A stretch of DNA of 64,000 nt. Origin: Mytilus edulis. Its lineage: Eukaryota > Mollusca > Bivalvia > Mytilida > Mytilidae. The notes beneath the pieces are model-generated. The model did no database searches. It had not been told where the DNA came from and worked only from the letters and a program-made list of their open reading frames with translations. The stretch's first letter is position 1; every line of letters begins with the position of its first letter. Location: assembly GCF_963676685.1 (NCBI RefSeq), contig NC_092346.1, positions 27,107,133-27,171,132 on the forward strand. The letters run 5' to 3'. The position numbers were made by a program, and so were the translations under genes. This document shows positions 33,464 to 43,862 of this stretch, piece by piece.

Positions 33464-33660
33464 AATTTAATTTTTATTAAATTGCCACTGAAATATTTTG
33501 ATTTAAAAATTATTAATACTCAAAGTGTAACTTGATACACAAAGAGTTTTAACAAAAAGGGGGAGAAAAATAAATAAAGATAATTTTTAAAAGTATAAAT
33601 TAAGAAACACAAAAAGTTAATTTTAGACTAAAAGTGTTATTTGAAAAAAAAATATATTTT

Positions 33661-33876
33661 AGTGAACACTAAAGAGTGACTGAAACTCAAAGGTGCAATA
33701 TTTAAGTATTTTTAGTGAACACTAAAGAGTGACTGACACTCAAAGGTGTATTATTTAAGTATTATTTAGTGAACACTAAAGAGTGACTGACACTCAAAGG
33801 TGTATTATTTCATTATATATAAGTGAGCACTAAGGAGTGACTGACACTCAAAGGTGTATCGGTTTTTCCATTTAAA
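33661..33876 (+). repeat. Four tandem 53-54-bp repeats in the gypsy leader
   Basis: Units start AGTGAACACTAAAGAGTGAC and continue CTCAAAGGTGTATTATTT, at 33661, 33714, 33768 and 33822; a weaker trace lies near 33891. They sit between primer-binding site and gag, where packaging or translation signals would be expected. Confidence 0.9.
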
Positions 33877-34119
33877 AAAAAACAACATAAAGGTGAACAC
33901 TAGAAAGATTTCTGATATTTTAAAGTGTAATAATCATTTTCATAATAAGAGTAACTGATACTCAGCAGTAAAAAAAAAAATAAAAACAAAAAGCAAAAAA
34001 CAAAAAACAAAAAACAACATACAAACAAAACAAACAACAAACTTGGGCAAGATAAACAATCCTCTGTAGTGCACAGATTTATTAAAGCATTACTCACAGT
34101 ATATTATAAGATATAAACC

Positions 34120-35726
34120 TTGCTTTTGCCCAAAGTCAGTATGAATTTACGGAATAGAGGGCTACCATTGCCGATATTTTCAAGTATTGAGGGAAATTCT
34201 AGTATGACGCCAAGCTTACATACATCCACAGTTCAAGCTGGTCCATCTTCGTTAAATATGGGTAGTAGTAGTAATTCATTAGGCAGTGTTTCAATAAATA
34301 GTCAAAGTTCACATACATATACAACTAGTCCACCCATTCAAAGTACTTATAGTTTTCCGTATGGTGCACAGAGCACAATTGGCCCTGTTCAAAGTGCACC
34401 GAGCACTTACCTGTCAGATTATAGTGCACTGAGCACAAATTTGTCTAATCAAAGTGTACAGAACACTTTTCCACAATCAAACAGTGCACTGAGCACAAGT
34501 TATCCATACCACTGCGCCCCAAGTGCAATGAACATTCCTCAAAGTGTACTGAACACTGAAAATAAACAAGTATTGACATGACTTATGACCAGGCTGTTAA
34601 TCTACCAAGAATGGTACCACGCAGCGACACACATATCTATCCACCTAGTAACACCATGGATACTAATCAGATAGAAATGGCAAGACTGAGAGAGAAGATG
34701 ATAGAAGTTGAAAGAGAAAGAGATTTCCTATGGCAAAACAGTCAAACAGATCAAGGAATGCCAAGTAGAGAAACAAGAGGCAGACCAGAGTCAATGTCGA
34801 GCACGCAGGATGGATATCGATCAAGATTGCCCCTTTACAACGGCAAAGAAGATTGGAGCACATTTCTTATGCAATTTGAAATCATTGCAGACAGAAACAA
34901 CTGAAAACAAAAGAAAAATTGCTAATCCTGAACGATGAGGCTGCAAATTTTGCTGCAGAGCTGCCTTATGACACCAGAAGTTCATTAAGACTCCTGTCCA
35001 GCGAAATGGAAAGTCGTTTTGGTGACAATAATTTGCCAGAAACATACAGAAAGGAATTGCAGACAGTCAGAAAAGGTTACAAAGAATCAACCAATGAGTA
35101 TGCAGCACGTATACAGACAATGGTGAAAAAAGCATATCCAGGAATGAACCAACAATTGTTCAATAGCATTGCCATAGAACATATGTTAAATGGGTTGCCA
35201 GATCAAAGCGTAGCATATGATTTTCTGACGAAAAGACCAAAAAACAATGGAGGAGACTATCAACCTTGTCGCATGGCATACAACCTGTAAAAATTGTATA
35301 AAGGGGAAAAATCAAATAAGACAAATAGAAGTAGAAACAGAGGACAGATATGTCAATTACAGTACAACCGAAGAGTTAGATGTACGTCGAATTGGCGGGA
35401 AACGTTTTGTGACTGAAGAGAGGCTGAATCAGTTTGGGAGGGACATTAAAGATAGCATAACTACTGAGGTTACCAAGTCCATTGAGAGTATTATGGATGC
35501 CAAGTTGAACACCCAACAGGCACCAAAGAATTTTAATTATCATAAACAAAATCAGAGAAACTTTGATCCAAGATCAAAATGGCAGAATAAAGACCGTTTC
35601 CAGACACAGAAACAGAATAACAACAGATGTTATAATTGCCAAGAAGAAGGACATTTTGCGAGATACTGTCCAAAACCGAGGCAGAACCAAGGACTAAATC
35701 AAGACAAAGAGGAAGAATTAAACTAA
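34120..35726 (+). pseudogene. gag, broken by frameshifts
   Basis: First frame (34120-34581, 153 codons, possible better start at 34141) is Ser/Thr-rich with recurring SALST-like phrases. Its stop overlaps the next ATG (ATGA at 34578). The next frame (34578-34904) has a charged helix and YNGKEDWSTFLMQFE, a capsid-type start. The capsid continues in another frame (34919-35290), then returns to the former frame (35247-35726) ending with a CCHC zinc knuckle (CYNCQEEGHFARYC) that binds RNA. At least two frame changes break the gag proper. The N-terminal frame might be a separate small ORF or the true N-terminus cut off by a third. pol follows in the -1 frame relative to the end of gag, as expected for frameshift expression. 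Confidence 0.85.
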
Positions 35727-38128
35727 AGAATGCTGAAACTGACGGCCAAGTGTCAGCCCACAATAGTAAAAGTAAGACAGAAGTAGTAAAGATAAACCAG
35801 ACAAGTGATGATCCAATAGAAAGGATACTGCAATGTTTGTTGTTTAGATAGAAGAAAGAGGAAATGTTGAAATTTGCTAGTGGTAATCAAGAGCAAGATT
35901 TTGTTGCTGAGTCTGTGCAAAAGGACCAAGGTCTTTCTTCACATGATGAAAATGGTCAAAATACAGGTGCTGATGTAGATGTGATATTGAACACTAAAGA
36001 GGAAATTGTGATTGATCGCATAACAGCAGCCAGTATAAAGGTACCAATGGAGGTCAGCAATCAGAAAATCAAGGCTGTAATTGATACTGGGGCAGAAGTT
36101 ACTGTGTTAAATGAAGAGATATTTTTCCGCCTTCCAAAAACAAACAGATCAAAGTTAAAACCAGCACTGAAAACCCTAGTTGTTGCCGAAGCAGGGAAGC
36201 AAATGGGAACCAAAGGGGTAGCAGCAGTGACGTTAACACTTGGAGACTCACAGTTTGTCTGGGATGTATATGTAGCACCTATAGGTGATGATTTATTGCT
36301 AGGCTGCGATGTCCTTGATGAAATGGATATTACAGTTAACTCTAGAAAAGGAATCCAGTTGAATGGAAAATGGATAGAATGTGAAGTAAAACGCAAGTCG
36401 GACTTATTTGCGAGAGTAGTCTTGGATTCGAATTTCACCATTCCACCATCTTCAGAAGTTATTCTTTATGGTTGCGGTCAAAATCAAGAGTTGTTAGATA
36501 CCAGGTATTCCATGATACAGCCTGTTATAGAAGACAGCAGAAAATTTATGGTGGCACAGACTTTAGTTGACCCCTTCATGAAAAATATTCCAGTTAGATT
36601 GATAAATTTTGATTCAGAACCAATACGTTTGAAGAAAAACTATCTTCTTAGTGAACTTCATCCTGTTGATTACATAGAAAACATGTTTGAACTTGAGAAT
36701 GACAGAGTCGAAACTTTGACAAGCAAACAGTCCAAGGTGTGTAAAACACATGAGTTATCCAAAGAAAACTTCTTATTGTCTGAGACCATAGAAAAGGCAA
36801 ATGTACCAGAAAGGTGGGAATCAGAGATAAAGATTTGTAAAAGCAATGAGCTGAATGGTAAACAGAAGAAAAAGGCCGAAAATCAACTGTTGCCAGAACA
36901 CCTCAAACATCTTTATGAAAGAAGCAGTAAAGACATAGAGAGTGAAAGCATAAAAGAAAAACTAGCTGAAGTTTTACAGAAGAACAGTATGGCTTTTGCC
37001 TCTTCAAAAACAGATTTGGGAACATGTTCCCTAGTCAAACATAGAATTGATACAGCTGGGGCTGCTCCTATTAGACAACCACTAAGAAGAACACCAGCAG
37101 CATTTGATAATGAAGATAAGAAGAACCTAGATGAACAATTGAAACAGGGGATAATCCAGCCATCTAAATCAGCATTGGCTTCCAATGTCGTACTTGTTCG
37201 GAAGAAAGACAACACTGTTAGGTGGTGCTTAGATTTCAGGAAACTTAATGATTTGACCATTAAGGGTGCCTATCCGTTGCCTAGGATAGATATGTGTCTG
37301 GATTGTCTGGCCTCTGCATCTCTATTTAGTTGCCTTGATCTTCAGAGTGGTTATTGGCAGTTACAGTTGGAAGAAAAAGATCAGCCAAAAACAGCGTTTA
37401 TCACAAAATATGGATTGTACGAATACTGTAAAATGCCATTTGGTTTGTGTAACGAACCAAGCACGTTCCAGAGATGTATGGAGCTTATCTTCAGAGGATT
37501 ACAGTGGAAGACCCTTTTAATATATCTTGACGATATTATCATCTTCATTTCAGATTATGAAGAGCATTTATCCAGACTAGACGAGGTATTGCAACGACTC
37601 ATCAAGGCTGGTTTGAAACTAAAACCATCCAAATGTAACCTGATGAAGAGTGAGACACTGTATCTTGGACATATTGTAGGAAAAGATGGCATAAAACCAA
37701 ACTCTAAGCTTATTGAGAGTGTTAAGAACTGGAGGGTACCAACATCAATGAAAGAAGTACAGAAGTTCCTGGGCCTTTGCAACTATTACAGGCAATTTAT
37801 TAAAGGTTTCAGTGAGATAGCTGCTCCATTAAGTCATTTGACTAGAAAAGATGTCACTTTTGAATGGACAGAAACTGCTCAGAAAAGTTATGATAATTTG
37901 AAAACAGCCCTTTGTACCAGTCCAGTATTAGCATACCCACATCCAGATGGAAAATTTGTCCTTGACACAGATGCCTCCAACATTGGTATTGGCGCAGTGC
38001 TTCACCAAGTACAAGACGGGAAGGAAAAAGTGATCGCATATGCCTCAAAGAAATTAGATATGACTCAACAAAGATACAGCGTCACAAAAAGAGAACTCTT
38101 AGCCATGGTAACAGGTTTAGTTTCTTGA
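35636..38128 (+). pseudogene. pol: protease, reverse transcriptase and start of RNase H
   Basis: The pol frame is open from 35636 (overlapping gag in the -1 frame) but meets a TAG at 35849-35851. The long frame from the ATG at 35864 (754 codons) then continues. Counting from 35864, an aspartic protease has its DTGAEVTVLN site near residue 74 and LLGCDVLDEMD later. The RT shows YPLPRID, FSCLDLQSGYWQLQ, FGLCNEPSTFQ and the catalytic YLDD near residue 554. RNase H begins with LDTDASNIGIGAV and KRELLAMV. At 38113 foreign sequence replaces the rest and the frame ends at 38128. Protease would cut Gag-Pol and RT would copy the RNA; here neither could be joined to a full RNase H and integrase. Confidence 0.9.
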
Positions 38129-39322
38129 GACCTACAGTTTTAGTTTGTTACCCCGATTTTGTTTTTTTGTCCATGGATTTATGAGTTTGAACAGCGGTAT
38201 ACTACTGTTGCCTTTATTTAAAACTAAAACCATCCAAATGTAACCTGATGAAGAGCGAGACACTGTATATTGGACATATTGTAGGAAAAGATGGCATAAA
38301 ACCAAACCCTAAGCTTATTGAGAGTGTTAAGAACTTGAAGGTACCAACATCAATGAAAGAAGTACAGAAGTTCCTGGGCCTTTGCAACTATAACAGGCAA
38401 TTTATTAAAGGTTTCAGTGAGATAGCTGCTCCATTAAGTCATTTGACTAGAAAAGATGTCACTTTTGAATGGACAGAAACTGCTCAGAAAAGTTATGATA
38501 ATTTGAAAACAGCCCTTTGTACCAGTCCAGTATTAGCATACCCACATCCAGATGGAAAATTTGTCCTTGACACAGATGCCTCCAACATTGGTATTGGCGC
38601 AGTGCTTCACCAAGTACAAGACGGGAAGGAAAAAGTGATCGCATATGCCTCAAAGAAATTAGATATGACTCAACAAAGATACAGCGTCACAAAAAGAGAA
38701 CTCTTAGCCATGGTAACAGGTTTAGTTTCTTGAGACCTACAGTTTTAGTTTGTTACCCCGATTTTGTTTTTTTGTCCATGGATTTATGAGTTTGAACAGC
38801 GGTATACTACTGTTGCCTTTATTTAAAACTAAAACCATCCAAATGTAACCTGATGAAGAGCGAGACACTGTATCTTGGACATATTGTAGGAAAAGATGGC
38901 ATAAAACCAAACCCTAAGCTTATTGAGAGTGTTAAGAACTTGAAGGTACCAACATCAATGAAAGAAGTACAGAAGTTCCTGGGCCTTTGCAACTATTACA
39001 GGCAATTTATTAAAGGTTTCAGTGAGATAGCTGCTCCATTAAGTCATTTGACTAGAAAAGATGTCACTTTTGAATGGACAGAAACTGCTCAGAAAAGTTA
39101 TGATAATTTGAAAACAGCCCTTTGTACCAGTCCAGTATTAGCATACCCACATCCAGATGGAAAATTTGTCCTTGACACAGATGCCTTCAACATTGGTATT
39201 GGCGCAGTGCTTCACCAAGTACAAGACGGGAAGGAAAAAGTGATCGCATATGCCTCAAAGAAATTAGATATGACTCAACAAAGATACAGCGTCACAAGAA
39301 GAGAACTCTTAGCCATGGTAAC
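37616..39322 (+). repeat. 605-bp direct repeat in pol, two full copies and a partial third
   Basis: Copies are 37616-38220, 38221-38825 and 38826-39322, with exact 605-bp spacing. Each full copy is 497 bp of pol plus a 108-bp foreign tail (AGGTTTAGTTTCTTGAGACC to the TTTATTTA end). The third copy lacks the tail and runs on into the rest of RNase H. Copies differ by a few bases, for example GTATCTTGG or GTATATTGG. Confidence 0.95.
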
Positions 39323-39930
39323 ATTTATCAACCAATTCAGACACTATTTACTTGGCAGAAAGTTTATCGTCAGAACGGACCATTGGTCTCTGAAATGGTT
39401 ATTTGGATTCAAAGATCCACAAGGGCAACTAGCCAGATGGATTGAAACCCTTTCACAGTATCATTTTGAGATACAACATCGTCCAGACTTAAAACACCAA
39501 AATGCTGATGCATTATCTAGACAAGAACATGATGTTCCAGTATGAAATCAGTCTACAAACAGTTCCGAAGAGACTTGTAAAGCCTGTGAACAGATAAATG
39601 AGCAATGGAAAAGTTTCAAGACTGAAGTAGATGATGTAAAGGAACTGAATTATAAAGTCACAATAAGAGCTGTGATAACAAGGTCTCAAGAACAGCCAGA
39701 TTGGTTGGCCAAATTATCAGTTAAAGAAATGCAGGCGTTCCAAAAAGAAGACCAAGATCTAAAATACTTACACCAATGGAAAAAAGAAGGAAAAATACCA
39801 GAAAGAGAATTGTGTGCTAGTTTAAGCCCAGCCATAAGGAGATATTGGTTACACTGGGAAAATATTGAATTGATAGATGGTATTGTTTATCAGAAATGGA
39901 TAAATGCCAAGAGTAAATTAAATCATTTAC
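38826..39930 (+). pseudogene. pol continuation: RNase H and start of integrase
   Basis: The third repeat copy leads into a complete RNase H end: VRTDHWSLKWLF, IQHRPDLKHQ and NADALSRQ, with a TGA at 39543-39545. The same frame is open again to 39930 (SQEQPDWLAKLSVKEMQAF and onwards), the linker and start of integrase. A retroelement inserted after 39930 ends it. One stop codon and the insertion break the gene. Confidence 0.85.
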
Positions 39931-40589
39931 ATATCTTGACTTACATCTAGAAATTGACAATGAGGGTCGGTTGAAAACAAAACTTTACGACAAAAGAGAT
40001 GATTTCAGATTTTCAATTGTAAACTTTCCATTTCTAAGTAGCAACATTCCAGCAGCACCTGCATACGGGGTATATATCTCCCAATTGATACGATATTTCC
40101 GTGCTTGCATTTCCTATCATGATTTTCTTGATAGAGGGTTACTGCTCACAAGGAAGCTATTAAACCAAGAGTTCCAAATGGTGAAGTTGAAATCATCCCT
40201 TCGTAAATTTTACGGACGCCATCACGAGTTGGTTGACCGTTATGGAATAACCGTTTCACAAATGATATCGGATATGTTCCTTACGTCGTAATTACAATCC
40301 CCTTCCCTTTAATGAATATGACCTACCGAATTAGACTATTTACCGGATTTGTAATCACATAAGCAACACGACGGGTGCCACATGTGGAGCAGGATCTGCT
40401 TACCCTTCCGGAGCACCTGAGATCACCCCTAGTTTTTGGTGGGGTTCGTGTTGTTTATTCTTTAGTTGTCTATGTTGTGTCATGTGTACTATTGTTTTTC
40501 TGTTTGTCTTTTTCATTTTTAGCCATGGCGTTGTCAGTTTGTTTTAGATTTATGAGTTTGACTGTCCCTTTGGTATCTTTCGTCCCTCT
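39931..40589 (+). mobile_element. 5'-truncated reverse-transcriptase element inserted in integrase
   Basis: The insert begins within coding sequence (KTKLYDKRDDFRFSIVNFPF onwards, GVYISQLIRYFRACISYHDF, KFYGRHHE), ends the protein near 40291, then carries the CGACGGGTGCCACATG...TCGTCCCTC tail. TTTAC at 39926-39930 recurs at 40590-40594, a 5-bp target-site duplication. The protein is the C-terminal end of the RT family also seen at 57424-58185, probably Penelope-like, though that class assignment is from memory. Confidence 0.88.
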
Positions 40590-41685
40590 TTTACAGTGGA
40601 TTGTTCCAAAAATATTAAAGAAGGATATATTGATTTTGAGCCATAACACCCCTTATTCTGGACACATGGGATTTAAGAAAACCATAGAGAAAATGAAGAC
40701 AGTTTTTACCTGGTACAAGATGAGTCAGGATATAACAGAACATATACAGAATTGTTCCATATGCAACAAAATAAAAGGAACGGGGAAAAAACCAAAAGCA
40801 CCTTTGATGGACTATAGAGTGGGATACCCATTAGACAGAATTGGCATAGACATCATTGGTCCACTGACATTAACCAAGAAGAAGAATAAATTTATACTGG
40901 TTATAGGCGATTGTTTTACCAGATGGATGGAAGCCTACCCTATACCACATCAGCATGCTGACCTGGTAGCACAGAAACTAGTGATGGAATTTATTGCTAG
41001 GTTTGGCATACCACTAGAACTACATACAGACCAAGGAAAGAACTTCGAAAGTGACCTATTCAAATCTGTTTGTAATTTATTTCAAATTAACAAAACCAGA
41101 ACAACTGCATATCATCCGTCATCAAATGGTTTAATAGAAAGGTTTAACAAGACTCTTGGTGGTATGATCAAGACCTTTGTTAACAAGAACGTAACAAATT
41201 GGGATGAATACATTAATCTCCTGCTAGCTGCTTACAGAAGTACCCCTCATCCGGCTAAAGGGTTTTCACCAAGCTACATGATGTTAGGTAGAGAGGTCAA
41301 TATCCCTCTGAACTTAATGTTCAGAAGTCATGAAAACAGAACTCAGAGCAACGAAGATTACATTTCAACAATAAAATCCCATTTTCAAAACGTCTATGAG
41401 ATTGCGAGGGAAAATCTAAAAAGCAATGCAGAAAGACAAAAACGTGACCATGACACACGATTGACTGACAATAGATATGAGTTAGGGGCCTTGGTATATA
41501 AATTTGACAAAACCGTAAATAAAAAGTTTCGCTCTCCGTGGCTTGGTCCTTTTGTAATAACGAAAATTATCAGCCCCGTTGTATATGGGATTCGCGGTGA
41601 ATTCGGCACTGAGGTAGTTCACCATGATCGACTAAAACCCTGTAAGGAAAACATGCCAATTTGGGCAAAAGCAAGTTACCAGTAG
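40375..41685 (+). CDS. Integrase, with an N-terminus read from the inserted retroelement tail
   Basis: The open frame of 436 codons starts at an ATG inside the inserted tail (40375). Its first 73 or so residues come from that non-coding tail; integrase proper resumes at 40595. It shows an HHCC zinc module (SHNTPYSGHMGF, then CSICNK), the D,D-35-E core (GDCFTRW; HTDQGKNF; LIERFNK) and the GPFVITK / HHDRLKPC end, and stops at 41683-41685. The core is intact, but the original N-terminal residues lie before the insertion at 39930. The frame match across the insert is accidental (664 extra bases shift it by one). No sign that the fused start is used. Confidence 0.85.
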   Translation: MPHVEQDLLTLPEHLRSPLVFGGVRVVYSLVVYVVSCVLLFFCLSFSFLAMALSVCFRFMSLTVPLVSFVPLLQWIVPKILKKDILILSHNTPYSGHMGFKKTIEKMKTVFTWYKMSQDITEHIQNCSICNKIKGTGKKPKAPLMDYRVGYPLDRIGIDIIGPLTLTKKKNKFILVIGDCFTRWMEAYPIPHQHADLVAQKLVMEFIARFGIPLELHTDQGKNFESDLFKSVCNLFQINKTRTTAYHPSSNGLIERFNKTLGGMIKTFVNKNVTNWDEYINLLLAAYRSTPHPAKGFSPSYMMLGREVNIPLNLMFRSHENRTQSNEDYISTIKSHFQNVYEIARENLKSNAERQKRDHDTRLTDNRYELGALVYKFDKTVNKKFRSPWLGPFVITKIISPVVYGIRGEFGTEVVHHDRLKPCKENMPIWAKASYQ

Positions 41686-41751
41686 AATATTTAAAAAAAT
41701 ATGTAAATTTTAAAACAAATTTATAGTTTTTGATAATTTTTTATTTATAGA

Positions 41752-42495
41752 ATGTCAGACGTCATAGGAACTAAAGAATGGAAGTGTAGGCTTTGTGATT
41801 TTGTACATTTAAACAAGAAAGGAGCTGTGCAACACTTTATGTTTAGACATACTCCAAAATAACCAAATACCCTATCTATGTAATATCTGCAACTTTAAGG
41901 CACTAACTGAGGGAAAATGGAGAAATCATGCTAATGCCATGGCAGGAAAGCCTCTCAGAGAGGATTCTGCTGTACATACCTTTCTTAAGTCTACAAACCC
42001 ATATAATGTAAAGATTGGTAGTGACATTTTTTTATTAAAAAAACACCCTTAATTACACCTTCAACACTAAAATCCGAAATTAAAGAGAAATTTGAGGAAG
42101 AATTCATTCCAGATTATGATGAGGAAATCACCATCAGCGAGGAAGAAGTTGCCATTATAGAAGTAGAGGTAGATGAAAGGGATGAACAAATTGAGGAACT
42201 TAAAAACAAATTAAACATGTTAAAAGAAAGGGAGAAAAAACACAGGGAAGATAACAGAAGCATGGAAGAAACCCACAAGAAGGAAATAAAAGAATTGGAG
42301 GAAAGACACAAATTTGAATGCCTGAGATTTGGAAATTTTATACAAAGACTGGAAAAGAGAAAAGAAGAGCTAAAGAAAGAGTTGAAGTCAGTTGAAAAGA
42401 AATTAGAAAATGAAAACATTTGTACAAAGAAAATTAAGAGTGTAGTGACACTTCCAATGAAAAGAAAACTTCAGATAAACATTTTATTTCCATAA
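41752..42495 (+). pseudogene. Accessory zinc-finger/coiled-coil ORF, second copy, two frameshifts
   Basis: Same arrangement as 897-1641. The ATG at 41752 opens the first C2H2 finger, which stops at 41860-41862 (here KEWKC instead of KVWKC). The second finger and acidic/coiled-coil part follow in another frame from about 41939. A base change in a T/A run near 42027-42045 breaks the frame again, so only 42217-42495 (92 codons of coiled coil) remains open. The TTTATTTATAG tract before the ATG is conserved. Confidence 0.7.
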
Positions 42496-42744
42496 ACATT
42501 GTTTTTAAAAATTGAATATTGTTTTATTGCTCATGTATATATTTGTATATTTGTATGGATAAGAAATGTTTCCTAAACATTTTAAGGAAGAACTTAATTA
42601 ATTAAATTTTTCATTTTGATGATTTCTTTTTGGTTAGTGCTAATATTGATTGAATTCATGAATAACTTTTTCAAAAAGCTTGATAAATATTAAATTGTTC
42701 ATTTTTAATTCTGCGGACAGAATTCTTTATTTGACGGGAGGCAG

Positions 42745-43363
42745 TGTTGTGCCGAAGCTAATTAACTTAATCTTTCGTGATAGAAGTTATTACGTTGTTT
42801 AATGCAAATAGTTTGTGCAGTTCATTTTTATATTTCATAATTCCCGCAATATTTTGGTAATGATTTTAGCGGGAGTTCGTAGCACATTTTAGGTTGTCAT
42901 TCGCGACTCAGATGTTATGCGGAGTAATTTTCATAGGAACTGCATAACAAATCATTTATATATGTTAAAGTTGTATGGAATTACCTGTTACACATTCATT
43001 TATAACGATAAAATTTCATAATTGTAGTCTTTTGCTACACATGTTTACATTGTAACCGTTAACCGGAAGTAGGGAATATCTATTTTTGTGTGTTCACTTT
43101 GTAAACTATGTCGACTATAGTCAGTTTCAAATTTTGATTGCCAACGATCAGCTGCTTTCAGAAACGAACTTCAGAATATATATAACTTCACAGATTAGTT
43201 ATTTTATAGGTAATTAAACACATAGAGACTATTTAAATACTATTTATTGTAAATTGCAATACATTTCACATTTATTTCTGTTATAATAAACGGAATATAT
43301 TTTACACCAGTTTTTCATTCATTGCTTTGAAATTGGTAAACTTAATAAACGGTCGGCGCTACA
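42745..43363 (+). repeat. 3' LTR (type X, 619 bp)
   Basis: TGTTGTGCCGAAGC to GGCGCTACA, preceded by GACGGGAGGCAG. It shares with 1890-2518 the variants that separate both from the 5' LTR, and is followed by the same CRIPT intron sequence (TCATATTATTATTAG). Small deletions set it apart, such as loss of GCGTTC near 43040. Confidence 0.92.
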
Positions 43364-43862
43364 TCATATTATTATTAGATCACTGTCATGACTGGTATTT
43401 TTAATCATAATCATAAAGTAAAAGTAAATAGAATCATGTTCATAACAGCGTGAACAACTGCAATACTCATGTTGGTGGTAATACTGAATCATTTACCTTA
43501 AATTAATTGTCATTGGCTATTGATAACATTAATTTTATGCTCATTTAGTATGTCAGAGGCCTTTCATTGTGGATTTAAATAGAAGGAAAGAGTAAAGTAC
43601 ATGCAGTTGGCAACCCCACAGTTTAAATGTCTATAACATGTATGTTATGACAAGTGGGCATTACAAATGAACATTCACCAATTTGACCCAGTCTGGCAGT
43701 CAATTGATAACCTGAGTTTGCAAATAAATGGTCTTGTCCACACTGTCATATGAAAATGATTCTTAATCTCTTACTGCATCACCAAAGTACATGTACACAT
43801 GTAATTCAATTGGGATTACAGTATTGACTAATGTTTCTTATTTTTGTATTCACTGTTTTCAG

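Larger units (their letters stand above)
32836..43363 (+). mobile_element. Ty3/gypsy element, apparently a Y/X recombinant (10.5 kb)
   Basis: The order is 5' LTR, primer-binding site, leader repeats, broken gag, protease-RT-RNase H with a 605-bp triplication, integrase split by another retroelement, accessory zinc-finger/coiled-coil ORF, purine tract and 3' LTR. The bases before the 5' LTR (CCTAT) and after the 3' LTR (TCATA) do not match. The left flank belongs to TRIM unit B and the right flank to the CRIPT intron. The 3' LTR resembles the LTR of element X more than its own 5' LTR. As it stands it is defective. Confidence 0.85.
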
